Assembly (NCBI GenBank): GCA_028705705.1
Contig: JAQWCZ010000148.1
Span: 1 to 5,586 of the forward strand
Reading direction: 5' to 3'
Source of the DNA: Paludibacter sp.
GTDB lineage: Bacteria; Bacteroidota; Bacteroidia; Bacteroidales; Paludibacteraceae
DNA length: 5,586 bases
This document shows positions 1 to 5,586 of this stretch, in pieces (positions within the stretch are counted from its first letter, which is position 1; each line of letters begins with the position of its first letter). The notes under the pieces were generated by a model that was not told the origin of the DNA, searched no databases, and was given only the letters and a program-made list of their open reading frames with translations. Both the position numbers and the translations under genes were made by a program.

Positions 1-1
1 C

Positions 2-877
2 GCCACTCCCGGCAGACTCATTTCTCACATCAATTTATATGACATTGATTTTTCAGGTGTTAAATACTTTATTTTAGATGAAGCCGACCGCATGCTCGAC
101 ATGGGATTCTACGACGACATCATGCTGATTGTAAAACGCTTGCCCAAAGAGAGACAAACGATTATGTTTTCAGCCACCATGCCGCCCAAGATACGCACCC
201 TGGCCAAAACCATTCTGCACAATCCGACCGAAGTAAAGATTGCGGTTTCCCGTCCGCCCGAAAGCATTGAGCAAACAGCCTATATCTGTCACGAAACCCA
301 AAAACAAGGCATCATTCGTCATTTGTTTGCAGACAAAGAAATCAGTAAAGTGTTAATATTCTCCGGATCAAAGCTGAAAGTGAAAGAACTTTTCAAGACC
401 TTTCACAAAATGGGGCTCTCTGTCGGGGAAATGCATTCCGACCTAGATCAGTCACAGCGAGATCACATCATGCACGAATTTAAAAACAACCGAGTCAGCA
501 TCCTGGTTGCCACCGACATCGTATCCAGGGGCATCGACATCGACGACATCACCATGGTAATCAATTACGATGTACCACACGATGCCGAAGACTATGTTCA
601 CCGCATCGGCCGGACTGCCCGTGCCAGTGCAAAAGGTAAATCAATCACCTTTGTATCCGAAGAAGAACAATACAAATTCAAACGGATTGAAGATTTTCTC
701 GAAAAAGAAATCACCAGACTGGCAGTACCCGCAGCACTCGGTGAAGCGCCTGCTTATAATCCAACCATCCACCGACACGGTAATAAACAATTCGGAGGGA
801 AAAAGGGCACCTTTCACAGGAACAGAAAACCGGCACAAAAAACAAAAAAGAATATTAAACCACATAAATCACAATAG
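2..877 (+). CDS. DEAD-box ATP-dependent RNA helicase, 3' part only (RhlE/DeaD-like)
   Basis: This is the C-terminal 291 residues of a DEAD-box RNA helicase, a cytoplasmic enzyme that unwinds short RNA duplexes using ATP, typically in ribosome assembly, mRNA decay or cold adaptation. The frame is open from base 2, so the gene starts upstream; the Q motif, the Walker A motif I and motif Ia are missing only because the window cuts them off. Counting from base 2, visible motifs are TPGR (Ib, residues 2-5), DEAD (II, 26-29), SAT (III, 57-59), VLIFSGSK (IV, 117-124), a QxxR-type segment (151-154), ATDIVSRGIDI (V, 170-180) and HRIGRTAR (VI, 200-207). Both RecA-like domains therefore look intact where seen. 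The last 35 or so residues form a Lys/Arg-rich, low-complexity tail, common in this family as an extra RNA-binding element. Many codons end in C, more than in the downstream operon. The TAG stop (875-877) lies inside a large inverted repeat. The family is sure; the exact subfamily is not, so no symbol is given. Confidence 0.95.
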   Translation, partial: ATPGRLISHINLYDIDFSGVKYFILDEADRMLDMGFYDDIMLIVKRLPKERQTIMFSATMPPKIRTLAKTILHNPTEVKIAVSRPPESIEQTAYICHETQKQGIIRHLFADKEISKVLIFSGSKLKVKELFKTFHKMGLSVGEMHSDLDQSQRDHIMHEFKNNRVSILVATDIVSRGIDIDDITMVINYDVPHDAEDYVHRIGRTARASAKGKSITFVSEEEQYKFKRIEDFLEKEITRLAVPAALGEAPAYNPTIHRHGNKQFGGKKGTFHRNRKPAQKTKKNIKPHKSQ

Positions 878-987
878 TAACTTAAGAAGAAGCTCCAATA
901 TAGTCCGGAGACTAAGCAAATCATAAAGCCAGTTAAAACTATTGGGTTTATTGAAAAACTTTTGTTACTCATGTGACTTATGTGGTT
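858..987. repeat. Imperfect inverted repeat (130 bp) spanning the helicase stop codon
   Basis: The arm at 858-881 pairs with 964-987. Positions 858-873 match 972-987 with one mismatch (868/977), then after two mismatches 876-881 match 964-969. After two more mismatches AAG at 884-886 matches CTT at 959-961. Inside, CCAATA (895-900) pairs with TATTGG (940-945), and TAGTC (901-905) pairs with GACTA (910-914) around a CGGA loop. The left arm contains the last six codons and the TAG stop of the helicase gene. The right arm is not followed by a clean T run, so this is not a classical intrinsic terminator. It may be a structured 3' UTR or the remnant of a small palindromic (MITE-like) element. The pairing is read directly from the bases; the role is unknown. 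Confidence 0.65.
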
Positions 988-1232
988 ATATATTAAATAT
1001 TTATGATTTAAATTTAAATTTTATTTTGTGGCTTCCCGACAATAGATTATAAAAATGTAAAAACATTCAAAATTGTTTCATTTTTCTTTGCTTTTTCTTT
1101 GGGCATCAGATATATTTTAAGTAATTTTGCAGCAAATTTGAAAATACGGATTTTTTTCTTTAATCTCTCCTCCTTTCAAATCATTTATTGCTGAATTCAT
1201 CAAATAATTATAACAATATTATCACTTCAGGT
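988..1232. other. AT-rich intergenic region and operon leader
   Basis: No gene is supported between the helicase inverted repeat and the epimerase start. The first part is extremely AT-rich and includes a TTTAAA-type direct repeat at 1007-1018. A weak hairpin (AATGT 1054-1058 with ACATT 1063-1067) precedes a T-rich stretch and might help end the helicase transcript, but it is too weak to call as a terminator. The promoter candidate for the downstream operon lies at 1098-1129, so roughly 1136-1232 would be an untranslated leader of about 97 nt. The leader contains a polypyrimidine tract at 1151-1177. Confidence 0.6.
1098..1129 (+). promoter_or_regulatory. Bacteroidetes-type promoter for the epimerase/decarboxylase operon
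   Basis: TTTG at 1098-1101 is followed after exactly 20 nt by TAATTTTG at 1122-1129. This fits the known Bacteroidetes primary sigma consensus, TTTG near -33 and TAnnTTTG near -7. Transcription would begin around 1134-1138, giving a leader of about 97 nt before the ATG at 1233. It is the best such match in the intergenic region, and it lies directly upstream of an operon with no other obvious promoter. The match is seen in the sequence; activity is inferred. Confidence 0.65.
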
Positions 1233-1646
1233 ATGAAAATAACACACATTGAACATTTAGGTATAGCTGTAAAAAGTCTGGAAACAGCCATTCCTTATTA
1301 CGAAGAAGTATTGGGTTTAAAATGTTATGCCATTGAAGAAGTCGCTGAGCAAAAAGTAAAAACAGCCTTCTTTCAGGTAGGACAAACCAAAATCGAGTTA
1401 CTTGAATCAACAGATCCGGAAGGACCGGTTGGGAAGTTTATTGAAAAGAAAGGCGAAGGTATTCACCACCTGGCCTTTGCAGCAGAAGGATTACAATCCA
1501 GTCTTGATTTTTTAGCAGAGAAAGGCGTTACTCTCATCGACAAATCACCGAGAAAAGGAGCCGAAGGATTGAATATTGCTTTCCTGCATCCAAAATCAAC
1601 GTTTGGAGTGCTGACGGAACTTTGCGAAAAACCGGGTTGCTGCTAA
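1233..1646 (+). CDS. mce: Methylmalonyl-CoA epimerase
   Basis: This 137-residue protein of the vicinal-oxygen-chelate (glyoxalase-like) fold interconverts (R)- and (S)-methylmalonyl-CoA, linking the B12-dependent mutase to the decarboxylase encoded next. It opens with ITHIEHLGIAV and ends with FLHPKSTFGVLTELCE, both typical of the family. By comparison with characterised epimerases, the likely metal ligands are His8, Glu55 (in IELLE), His79 (second His of GIHHLAF) and Glu129 (in LTEL). Two beta-alpha-beta-beta-beta modules, about residues 4-58 and 76-131, fill the normal family length of 130-150. I chose the ATG at 1233 because MKITHIEHLG is the standard beginning of Bacteroidetes homologues. 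A TTG at 1188 in the same frame would add 15 Asn/Ser-rich residues without family support. The C-terminal Lys-Pro-Gly-Cys-Cys tail is slightly unusual. It is the first gene of the operon, with mmdA beginning 27 nt later. Confidence 0.94.
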   Translation: MKITHIEHLGIAVKSLETAIPYYEEVLGLKCYAIEEVAEQKVKTAFFQVGQTKIELLESTDPEGPVGKFIEKKGEGIHHLAFAAEGLQSSLDFLAEKGVTLIDKSPRKGAEGLNIAFLHPKSTFGVLTELCEKPGCC

Positions 1647-1673
1647 CAGAATAAAAATAAAAATAATTACTAT

Positions 1674-3233
1674 ATGGAAAACAAAGAAAAGGTGAAAAAC
1701 CTCATTGATTTGCGCATGCAGGCCAAATTAGGAGGTGGAGAAAAACGCATTGCTTCTCAGCATGCAAAAGGTAAACTTACAGCCCGGGAACGCATTGACA
1801 TGTTGCTTGATGAAGGCAGTTTTGAGGAATTAGACATGTTTGTAACCCATCGTTGCTACAATTTTGGGTTGGAAAAAGAAAAATACTTAGGCGACGGGGT
1901 GGTAACCGGTCATGGTACCATCGACGGACGTACAGTATATGTATTCGCACAGGACTTTACTGTATTCGGAGGTTCATTGTCCGAAACCATGGCATTGAAA
2001 ATCTGCAAGGTAATGGATATGGCCATGAAAATGGGATGTCCGGTAATCGGAATCAACGACTCGGGCGGCGCCCGCATCCAGGAAGGGGTTACTTCACTGG
2101 CCGGCTATGCCGAACTCTTCGAACGCAATATTTTGGCTTCTGGAGTGGTTCCGCAAATTTCAGCTATTTTCGGTCCCTGTGCCGGTGGTGCTGTTTATTC
2201 TCCTGCCCTTACCGATTTCGTGATGATGACAGAAGAGAACTCCTACATGTTCGTTACCGGACCCAAAGTGGTAAAATCAGTTACCGGCGAGGATATTTCT
2301 ACCGAAGACCTGGGTGGGGCTGATGTACACGCCGGGAAATCAGGTGTTTCTCATTTTAAAGTGGAGAATGAAGAAGAAGGTTTAATGCTGATTCGTAAAC
2401 TGTTATCTTATCTGCCACAAAATAATCTTGAAGAAGCTCCGATTTTCGACACTTATGATCCCATTGAAAGGTTAGAGGATAGTCTGAACGAAATTATTCC
2501 CGACAATCCCAACACGCCATACGACATGAAAACCGTTATCCACTCGATTGTAGATAATGGTGAATTTCTGGAAGTTCACCGCAACTACGCACGCAATATT
2601 ATCGTAGGTTTTGCTCGTTTCAATGGTGTGTCAACTGGTATTGTAGCCAATCAGCCTAACTTCCTGGCCGGGGTGCTCGATTGCGATTCTTCACGTAAAG
2701 CAGCTCGGTTCGTACGCTTTTGTGATGCTTTTAACATTCCAATATTAACGTTGGTTGATGTTCCGGGATTCTTACCGGGTTCGGGACAGGAATATGCCGG
2801 TATCATCACCCACGGTGCCAAACTGATGTTTGCCTACGGCGAAGCAACAGTACCTAAAGTAACCGTCACCCTGAGAAAATCATACGGAGGGGCACATGAT
2901 GTAATGAGTTGTAAACAGTTACGTGGTGATTTCAACTACGCATGGCCCACAGCCGAAATTGCCGTAATGGGCGCATCCGGAGCGATCGAAGTGCTTGAAG
3001 GACGTACCATTTCTTCCATGAATGACCCAGAAGAAAAAGTCAAATTCATGGCTGAAAAAGTAGCAGATTATAACGAAAAATTTGCGAATCCTTATATGGC
3101 TGCTTCTTATGGATACATTGATGATGTAATTGAACCGAGAAATACCCGTTTCCGGGTGATCCGTGCCTTCCAGGCCCTGCAAACCAAGAAAGTGGTGAAT
3201 CCGTTGAAGAAACATTGTAATATACCACTCTAA
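1674..3233 (+). CDS. mmdA: Methylmalonyl-CoA decarboxylase alpha subunit (carboxyltransferase)
   Basis: This 519-residue acyl-CoA carboxyltransferase transfers the carboxyl group of (S)-methylmalonyl-CoA to biotin on the carrier protein, releasing propionyl-CoA. It acts at the cytoplasmic face as part of the Na+-pumping decarboxylase. It has the two crotonase-like domains of the PccB/MmdA family and full family length. The N domain carries [11 protein letters not shown] (128-138) and [14 protein letters not shown] (166-179), whose glycines form CoA-binding and oxyanion-hole loops. The C domain carries [12 protein letters not shown] (362-373) and SYGGAHDVM (403-411). The C-terminus KKHCNIPL closely resembles the usual KKHGNIPL. 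The family also includes propionyl-CoA carboxylase beta subunits. The decarboxylase assignment rests on the adjacent beta pump and OadG-like genes and on the lack of a biotin carboxylase gene. The ATG at 1674 follows an A/T-rich spacer without a clear Shine-Dalgarno site, normal for Bacteroidetes. Confidence 0.95.
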   Translation: MENKEKVKNLIDLRMQAKLGGGEKRIASQHAKGKLTARERIDMLLDEGSFEELDMFVTHRCYNFGLEKEKYLGDGVVTGHGTIDGRTVYVFAQDFTVFGGSLSETMALKICKVMDMAMKMGCPVIGINDSGGARIQEGVTSLAGYAELFERNILASGVVPQISAIFGPCAGGAVYSPALTDFVMMTEENSYMFVTGPKVVKSVTGEDISTEDLGGADVHAGKSGVSHFKVENEEEGLMLIRKLLSYLPQNNLEEAPIFDTYDPIERLEDSLNEIIPDNPNTPYDMKTVIHSIVDNGEFLEVHRNYARNIIVGFARFNGVSTGIVANQPNFLAGVLDCDSSRKAARFVRFCDAFNIPILTLVDVPGFLPGSGQEYAGIITHGAKLMFAYGEATVPKVTVTLRKSYGGAHDVMSCKQLRGDFNYAWPTAEIAVMGASGAIEVLEGRTISSMNDPEEKVKFMAEKVADYNEKFANPYMAASYGYIDDVIEPRNTRFRVIRAFQALQTKKVVNPLKKHCNIPL

Positions 3234-3245
3234 ATTGATATCGAT

Positions 3246-3596
3246 ATGACTTTATTGGCAATCAGTGAATTTGATCAGATTTTATTATATTCCGCTATTG
3301 GGGTATCAGTAGTTTTCAGTGCACTAATCATTTTGGTTTTTGCATTTAAAATTACAGGTAATTTAAGTAAGAAATCACTCAAATCAAAGAAAAAACAAAA
3401 CCAGGAATCAACTACAGAAATTGTTGGTGAAAAAGAATTAACAGGACAGGAAATCGCAGCCATCTCTATGGCATTGCATCTGTTTCTGAGCGACATTCAT
3501 GATGAAGAAAGTAATGTGATCACGATTAAACGTATTGAAAGACGTTATTCCCCCTGGAGTTCAAAAATATATGGTTTAACAAATTTAATTCGATAA
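3246..3596 (+). CDS. mmdD: OadG-family small membrane subunit (decarboxylase delta/gamma-like)
   Basis: This 116-residue protein has one clear transmembrane helix at about residues 11-35, then a very basic segment (KKSLKSKKK, 42-50) expected on the cytoplasmic side, a polar linker, and a soluble C-terminal region. That region contains a helix (GQEIAAISMALHLFL, 67-81) followed by ITIKRIERRYSPWSSKIYGL (92-111), a tail I associate with Bacteroidetes OadG-like proteins. In the related oxaloacetate and methylmalonyl-CoA decarboxylases this subunit holds the carboxyltransferase and the membrane pump together and is needed for assembly. It lies 12 nt after mmdA and 5 nt before the biotin carrier gene, the expected place. 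The symbol follows the Veillonella naming, where delta is the OadG-like subunit. Sequence conservation in this family is low, so the call leans partly on context. Confidence 0.85.
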   Translation: MTLLAISEFDQILLYSAIGVSVVFSALIILVFAFKITGNLSKKSLKSKKKQNQESTTEIVGEKELTGQEIAAISMALHLFLSDIHDEESNVITIKRIERRYSPWSSKIYGLTNLIR

Positions 3597-3601
3597 AATA
3601 A

Positions 3602-4051
3602 ATGAAAAAATTTAATTTCACTATAAATGGAGATGACTTTGCGGTAAGAGTCAAAAAGATCGAAGGGGACATCGCGGACATCGAAGTGAATGGGACTCCT
3701 TATTCAGTAAAAATCCATCAGGAAATAAAAACAACGAAGACTCCGGTTGTTTTAGTCCGAAAGGAAGTGCAAACCAAACAAGGTGACGAAAGGGCAAAAG
3801 AAAATCTGATGCCTGTTTCTGAAAGTAAACGACCCAGTGCCAAAACAATCAAATCACCACTGCCCGGTAAAATTGTGAAAGTAAACGTTGCAGTAGGAGA
3901 TTCTTTCAGGGAAGGTGATATTTTATTGGTGATGGAATCAATGAAAATGGAAAATAATATTTTGGCCGAACGTGCCGGTAGAATAGTTAAAATATGTGCC
4001 CCTGTCGGCCAAACTGTTTTACAGGATGAAGTGCTATTTGAAATCGAGTAA
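3602..4051 (+). CDS. mmdC: Biotin carboxyl carrier protein of the decarboxylase (gamma subunit)
   Basis: This 149-residue protein carries the covalently bound biotin that shuttles the carboxyl group from the carboxyltransferase to the membrane decarboxylase. The C-terminal 68 residues or so (82-149) form a biotinyl/lipoyl-attachment domain beginning with IKSPLPGKIVKVNVAVGD and containing MESMKMEN, with biotin expected on Lys115 (codon 3944-3946). The site has Ser where the commonest motif has Ala (EAMKM); ESMKM also occurs in genuine carriers. The N-terminal 50 residues (KKFNFTINGDDFAVRVKKI onward) form a small beta-rich region found in many Bacteroidetes biotin carriers. The linker at about 55-82 is charged rather than the long Pro/Ala-rich type of some OadA or MmdC proteins. 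The ATG lies 5 nt after the OadG-like stop and the next gene starts 3 nt after this one, so translational coupling is likely. Biotin must be added by a BirA-type ligase encoded elsewhere. Confidence 0.94.
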   Translation: MKKFNFTINGDDFAVRVKKIEGDIADIEVNGTPYSVKIHQEIKTTKTPVVLVRKEVQTKQGDERAKENLMPVSESKRPSAKTIKSPLPGKIVKVNVAVGDSFREGDILLVMESMKMENNILAERAGRIVKICAPVGQTVLQDEVLFEIE

Positions 4052-4054
4052 GAT

Positions 4055-5293
4055 ATGAGAAAAAATATAAAGAATATCACTATTTTATTTATTTTGATGG
4101 CCTTGTTCGTTCCATTTAACGTTTTCGGACAAGGTGCAGCAGAACAAAATGCGCTCTTCGAAGGACTTGAAAAGTTCTGGCATAGTACCGGTATTGCTAA
4201 CTTTCAGTTTAAATACCTGGCCATGATCCTGGTTGGTGTTATTTTCATTATCCTGGCTGTTAAGAAGGGTTGGGAACCTTTGTTACTGATCCCTATTGGT
4301 TTTGGGATGATCATCGGGAACATTCCTTTACCCATCGGAGGAGATGAGGGTATTGGAATTTATGAAGAGGGTTCAGTTTTGAATATATTATACAGTGGTG
4401 TAATCAACGGATGGTATCCGCCACTGGTGTTTTTGGGAATTGGTGCCATGACCGACTTTTCATCCTTGATTTCCAATCCGAAATTAATGTTATTAGGAGC
4501 TGCCGCTCAAATGGGAATTTTTATTACTTTCATTGGTGCATACGCACTGGGATTCACACCGGAACAGGCTGGAGCAATCGGTATCATTGGTGGAGCTGAC
4601 GGCCCAACTGCCATTTTCCTTACTTCAAAACTTGCCCCTGAACTGATTGGAACCATTGCGGTGGCAGCCTACTCTTATATGGCATTGGTACCGCTTATTC
4701 AACCTCCGGTAATGAACTTCCTTACAACAAAAAAGGAAAAATTAATCCGGATGAAGCCACCCAGACCTGTTTCGAAGACAGAGAAAATCGCTTTCCCTAT
4801 TATCGGAATGGTGCTGACTACCTTTATTGCTCCAAGTGCATTGCCTTTGTTAGGTATGTTGTTTTTAGGAAATCTTTTAAAAGAGTCTACAGTAACAGAG
4901 CGATTAGCAGAAACGGCCAGATTTGCCCTCATTAATTCAATCACGATACTGCTGGGATTGACTGTTGGAGCTTCTACACAGGCTGACAGGTTTATCACCC
5001 TGGATTCTCTGAAAATTTTCGGATTGGGTGCACTTTCCTTTGTCGTTGCAACTGCCTCGGAGGTTTTATTTGCTAAGTTAATGAATGTGTTTCTTAAAGA
5101 AGGCAATAAAGTCAACCCGCTTATCGGCTCTGCCGGCGTATCAGCAGTTCCGGCTGCTGCCCGTGTTTCTCAGGAACAGGGTCTTAAAGCCGACAAAACC
5201 AATCACCTGCTGATGCACGCCATGGCACCCAACGTTGCCGGTGTAATTGGTTCTGCCGTAGCAGCCGGTATCTTGTTGAGTATGCTGTCATAA
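4055..5293 (+). CDS. mmdB: Na+-pumping decarboxylase beta subunit (carboxybiotin decarboxylase, OadB/MmdB family)
   Basis: This 412-residue polytopic inner-membrane protein decarboxylates carboxybiotin and couples the reaction to Na+ export. The core starts at about residue 53, with a membrane segment running into WEPLLLIPIGFGMIIGNIPL (73-92), and is followed by many hydrophobic helices. Residues known to be essential in the Klebsiella oxaloacetate decarboxylase beta subunit appear conserved. They are Asp182 in GGADGPTAIF, Tyr208 in AYSYMALVP, and Asn354, Gly358, Ser363 and Arg370 in the region IV motif NPLIGSAGVSAVPAAAR. Most of these bind or carry Na+ and protons. Before the core is an extra N-terminus (residues 1-52): a short basic stretch, a hydrophobic segment (about 8-24) and Phe-Gly-Gln, which looks like a signal peptide or additional helix. 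The oxaloacetate version of the enzyme shares this subunit type; the neighbouring genes favour methylmalonyl-CoA as substrate. It is the last gene of the operon, followed at once by a terminator. Confidence 0.95.
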   Translation: MRKNIKNITILFILMALFVPFNVFGQGAAEQNALFEGLEKFWHSTGIANFQFKYLAMILVGVIFIILAVKKGWEPLLLIPIGFGMIIGNIPLPIGGDEGIGIYEEGSVLNILYSGVINGWYPPLVFLGIGAMTDFSSLISNPKLMLLGAAAQMGIFITFIGAYALGFTPEQAGAIGIIGGADGPTAIFLTSKLAPELIGTIAVAAYSYMALVPLIQPPVMNFLTTKKEKLIRMKPPRPVSKTEKIAFPIIGMVLTTFIAPSALPLLGMLFLGNLLKESTVTERLAETARFALINSITILLGLTVGASTQADRFITLDSLKIFGLGALSFVVATASEVLFAKLMNVFLKEGNKVNPLIGSAGVSAVPAAARVSQEQGLKADKTNHLLMHAMAPNVAGVIGSAVAAGILLSMLS

Positions 5294-5310
5294 ACATATA
5301 ATTTCTTCAT

Positions 5311-5347
5311 AAAAAAAGTCTGCTGGTAACATTGCAGACTTTTTTTT
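5311..5347 (+). terminator. Strong rho-independent terminator of the operon
   Basis: A perfect 13-bp inverted repeat (5311-5323 with 5334-5346) has the core GTCTGC/GCAGAC around a 10-nt loop. The right arm runs into eight T residues (5340-5347), with more T after a single G. The A-run on the left side would let it work on the opposite strand as well. It begins 17 nt after the beta-subunit stop codon, so it most likely ends the whole epimerase-decarboxylase transcript. Confidence 0.9.
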
Positions 5348-5368
5348 GTTTTTTTAATTTTAATGCGG

Positions 5369-5399
5369 TTGCTTTTATGACTGATTTTGCGGATATTTG
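5369..5399 (+). promoter_or_regulatory. Possible Bacteroidetes-type promoter for the gene at the right edge
   Basis: TTG at 5369-5371 is followed after 20 nt by GATATTTG at 5392-5399, one mismatch from TAnnTTTG. Spacing matches that of the operon promoter candidate. It lies downstream of the terminator, where a new promoter is needed, and would give a leader of about 150 nt that includes the dispersed-type repeat. The -7 box is imperfect, so this is tentative. Confidence 0.4.
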
Positions 5400-5460
5400 C
5401 AAGCACGGATTCACTCCTCAAAATAAAAAATGCAACAGACAATTTATTATACATTATTCA

Positions 5461-5490
5461 CCGTCATTGCGAGCGTAGCGAAGCAACCTC
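5461..5490. repeat. Dispersed-type repeat with core GTCATTGCGAGCGTAGCGAA
   Basis: The 30-bp stretch matches, from memory, a short intergenic repeat that recurs in many Bacteroidetes and some other bacterial genomes (core as named, then GCAATCTC or a close variant). It is far more GC-rich than the flanking AT-rich DNA. Full copies often have a mirror-image half (CAATGACG) nearby; none is visible here before the window ends, so it may be a half or decayed element. The segment AAGCAACC (5481-5488) can pair with GGTTGTTT (5506-5513, one G-U pair). Copy number cannot be judged from a single copy. Confidence 0.55.
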
Positions 5491-5554
5491 TATGAACCTT
5501 CACTGGGTTGTTTAGTACTGACCACTAACAATTAACAATTAACCACTATTAAAC

Positions 5555-5586
5555 ATGTCCTCATCTGTTATTTACGAACTTGCTCA
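5555..5586 (+). CDS. Start of an unidentified gene, cut by the window edge
   Basis: An ATG at 5555 opens a frame reading MSSSVIYELA that stays open to the window end. It is preceded by an A/T-rich stretch (ATTAACCACTATTAAAC) typical of Bacteroidetes start regions. It follows a terminator, a promoter candidate and a leader, all of which favour a real start. Only ten full codons are visible, so no family can be assigned and the call itself is tentative. Confidence 0.4.
   Translation, partial: MSSSVIYELA

Noticed and set aside
570..926. Open frame of 118 codons overlapping the helicase gene in another frame
   Set aside because: It lies almost wholly inside the helicase coding sequence, shows no recognisable motifs, and the helicase frame carries clear conserved motifs across the same bases.
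1054..1067. Hairpin AATGT-AAAA-ACATT before a T-rich stretch as a helicase terminator
   Set aside because: A 5-bp stem with a single G-C pair at each equivalent position is too weak and the T run does not follow directly; I cannot support a terminator call.
1188..1232. TTG start that would lengthen the epimerase by 15 residues
   Set aside because: The added residues are Asn/Ser/Ile-rich, lack family support and lie in AT-rich leader; the ATG at 1233 gives the standard MKITHIEHLG start.
1674..3233. ATP-dependent propionyl-CoA carboxylase beta subunit as the main call
   Set aside because: The protein family fits, but no biotin carboxylase gene is present in the operon, while the Na+-pump beta subunit and an OadG-like anchor are.
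2919..3261. Two overlapping minus-strand open frames opposite the 3' end of mmdA
   Set aside because: They mirror a strongly conserved gene and have low-complexity, aromatic-rich translations with no family features.
4699..5115. Minus-strand open frame of 138 codons opposite the beta-subunit gene
   Set aside because: It is antisense to the conserved pump, has no recognisable domain, and no promoter or terminator suits it.
5203..5454. Minus-strand open frame of 83 codons across the operon terminator
   Set aside because: It crosses the terminator and the end of the beta-subunit gene, and its Lys/Ile-rich translation simply reflects AT-rich DNA.
5526..5543. Short tandem repeat of TAACAAT (about 2.5 copies)
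   Set aside because: It is a brief AT-rich repeat just before a start codon, common in Bacteroidetes intergenic DNA; too short to call a meaningful element or CRISPR.

Overview
The window looks like a piece of a Bacteroidetes (Bacteroidales-like) chromosome. The clues are the AT-rich intergenic DNA, starts preceded by A/T-rich stretches rather than strong Shine-Dalgarno sites, promoter-like boxes of the Bacteroidetes type (TTTG, then TAnnTTTG about 20 nt later), and a gene order (epimerase, carboxyltransferase, OadG-like protein, biotin carrier, OadB-like pump) that I know from propionate-forming Bacteroidetes. The taxonomic call is inference; no rRNA or tRNA is present.

Layout. Positions 2-877 hold the 3' part of a DEAD-box RNA helicase gene whose start lies outside the window. 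An AT-rich gap of about 355 bp follows. It opens with a large imperfect inverted repeat (858-987) that begins inside the helicase 3' end, and later holds a good promoter candidate (1098-1129) and a pyrimidine-rich leader. Positions 1233-5293 form one tight five-gene operon on the + strand: methylmalonyl-CoA epimerase, methylmalonyl-CoA decarboxylase alpha subunit (carboxyltransferase), a small OadG-like membrane subunit, a biotin carrier protein, and the beta subunit (Na+-pumping carboxybiotin decarboxylase). Gaps between the genes are 27, 12, 5 and 3 nt. A strong intrinsic terminator (5311-5347) closes the operon. The last 240 bp carry a weaker promoter candidate, a copy of a dispersed-type repeat (5461-5490) and the first codons of another + strand gene at 5555.

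How the genes work together. Methylmalonyl-CoA mutase (not in this window) makes (R)-methylmalonyl-CoA from succinyl-CoA, and the epimerase converts it to the (S) form. The alpha subunit moves its carboxyl group to biotin on the carrier protein, releasing propionyl-CoA. The beta subunit decarboxylates carboxybiotin and uses the free energy to export Na+. The OadG-like protein probably anchors and assembles the complex. The absence of a biotin carboxylase gene and the presence of the pump favour a decarboxylase over an ATP-dependent propionyl-CoA carboxylase.

The system itself is known. I found no convincing undescribed system. The items most worth a second look are the inverted repeat spanning the helicase stop codon, an anti-Shine-Dalgarno-like tract in the operon leader, the signal-peptide-like extension on the beta subunit, and the half-element repeat near the right end.
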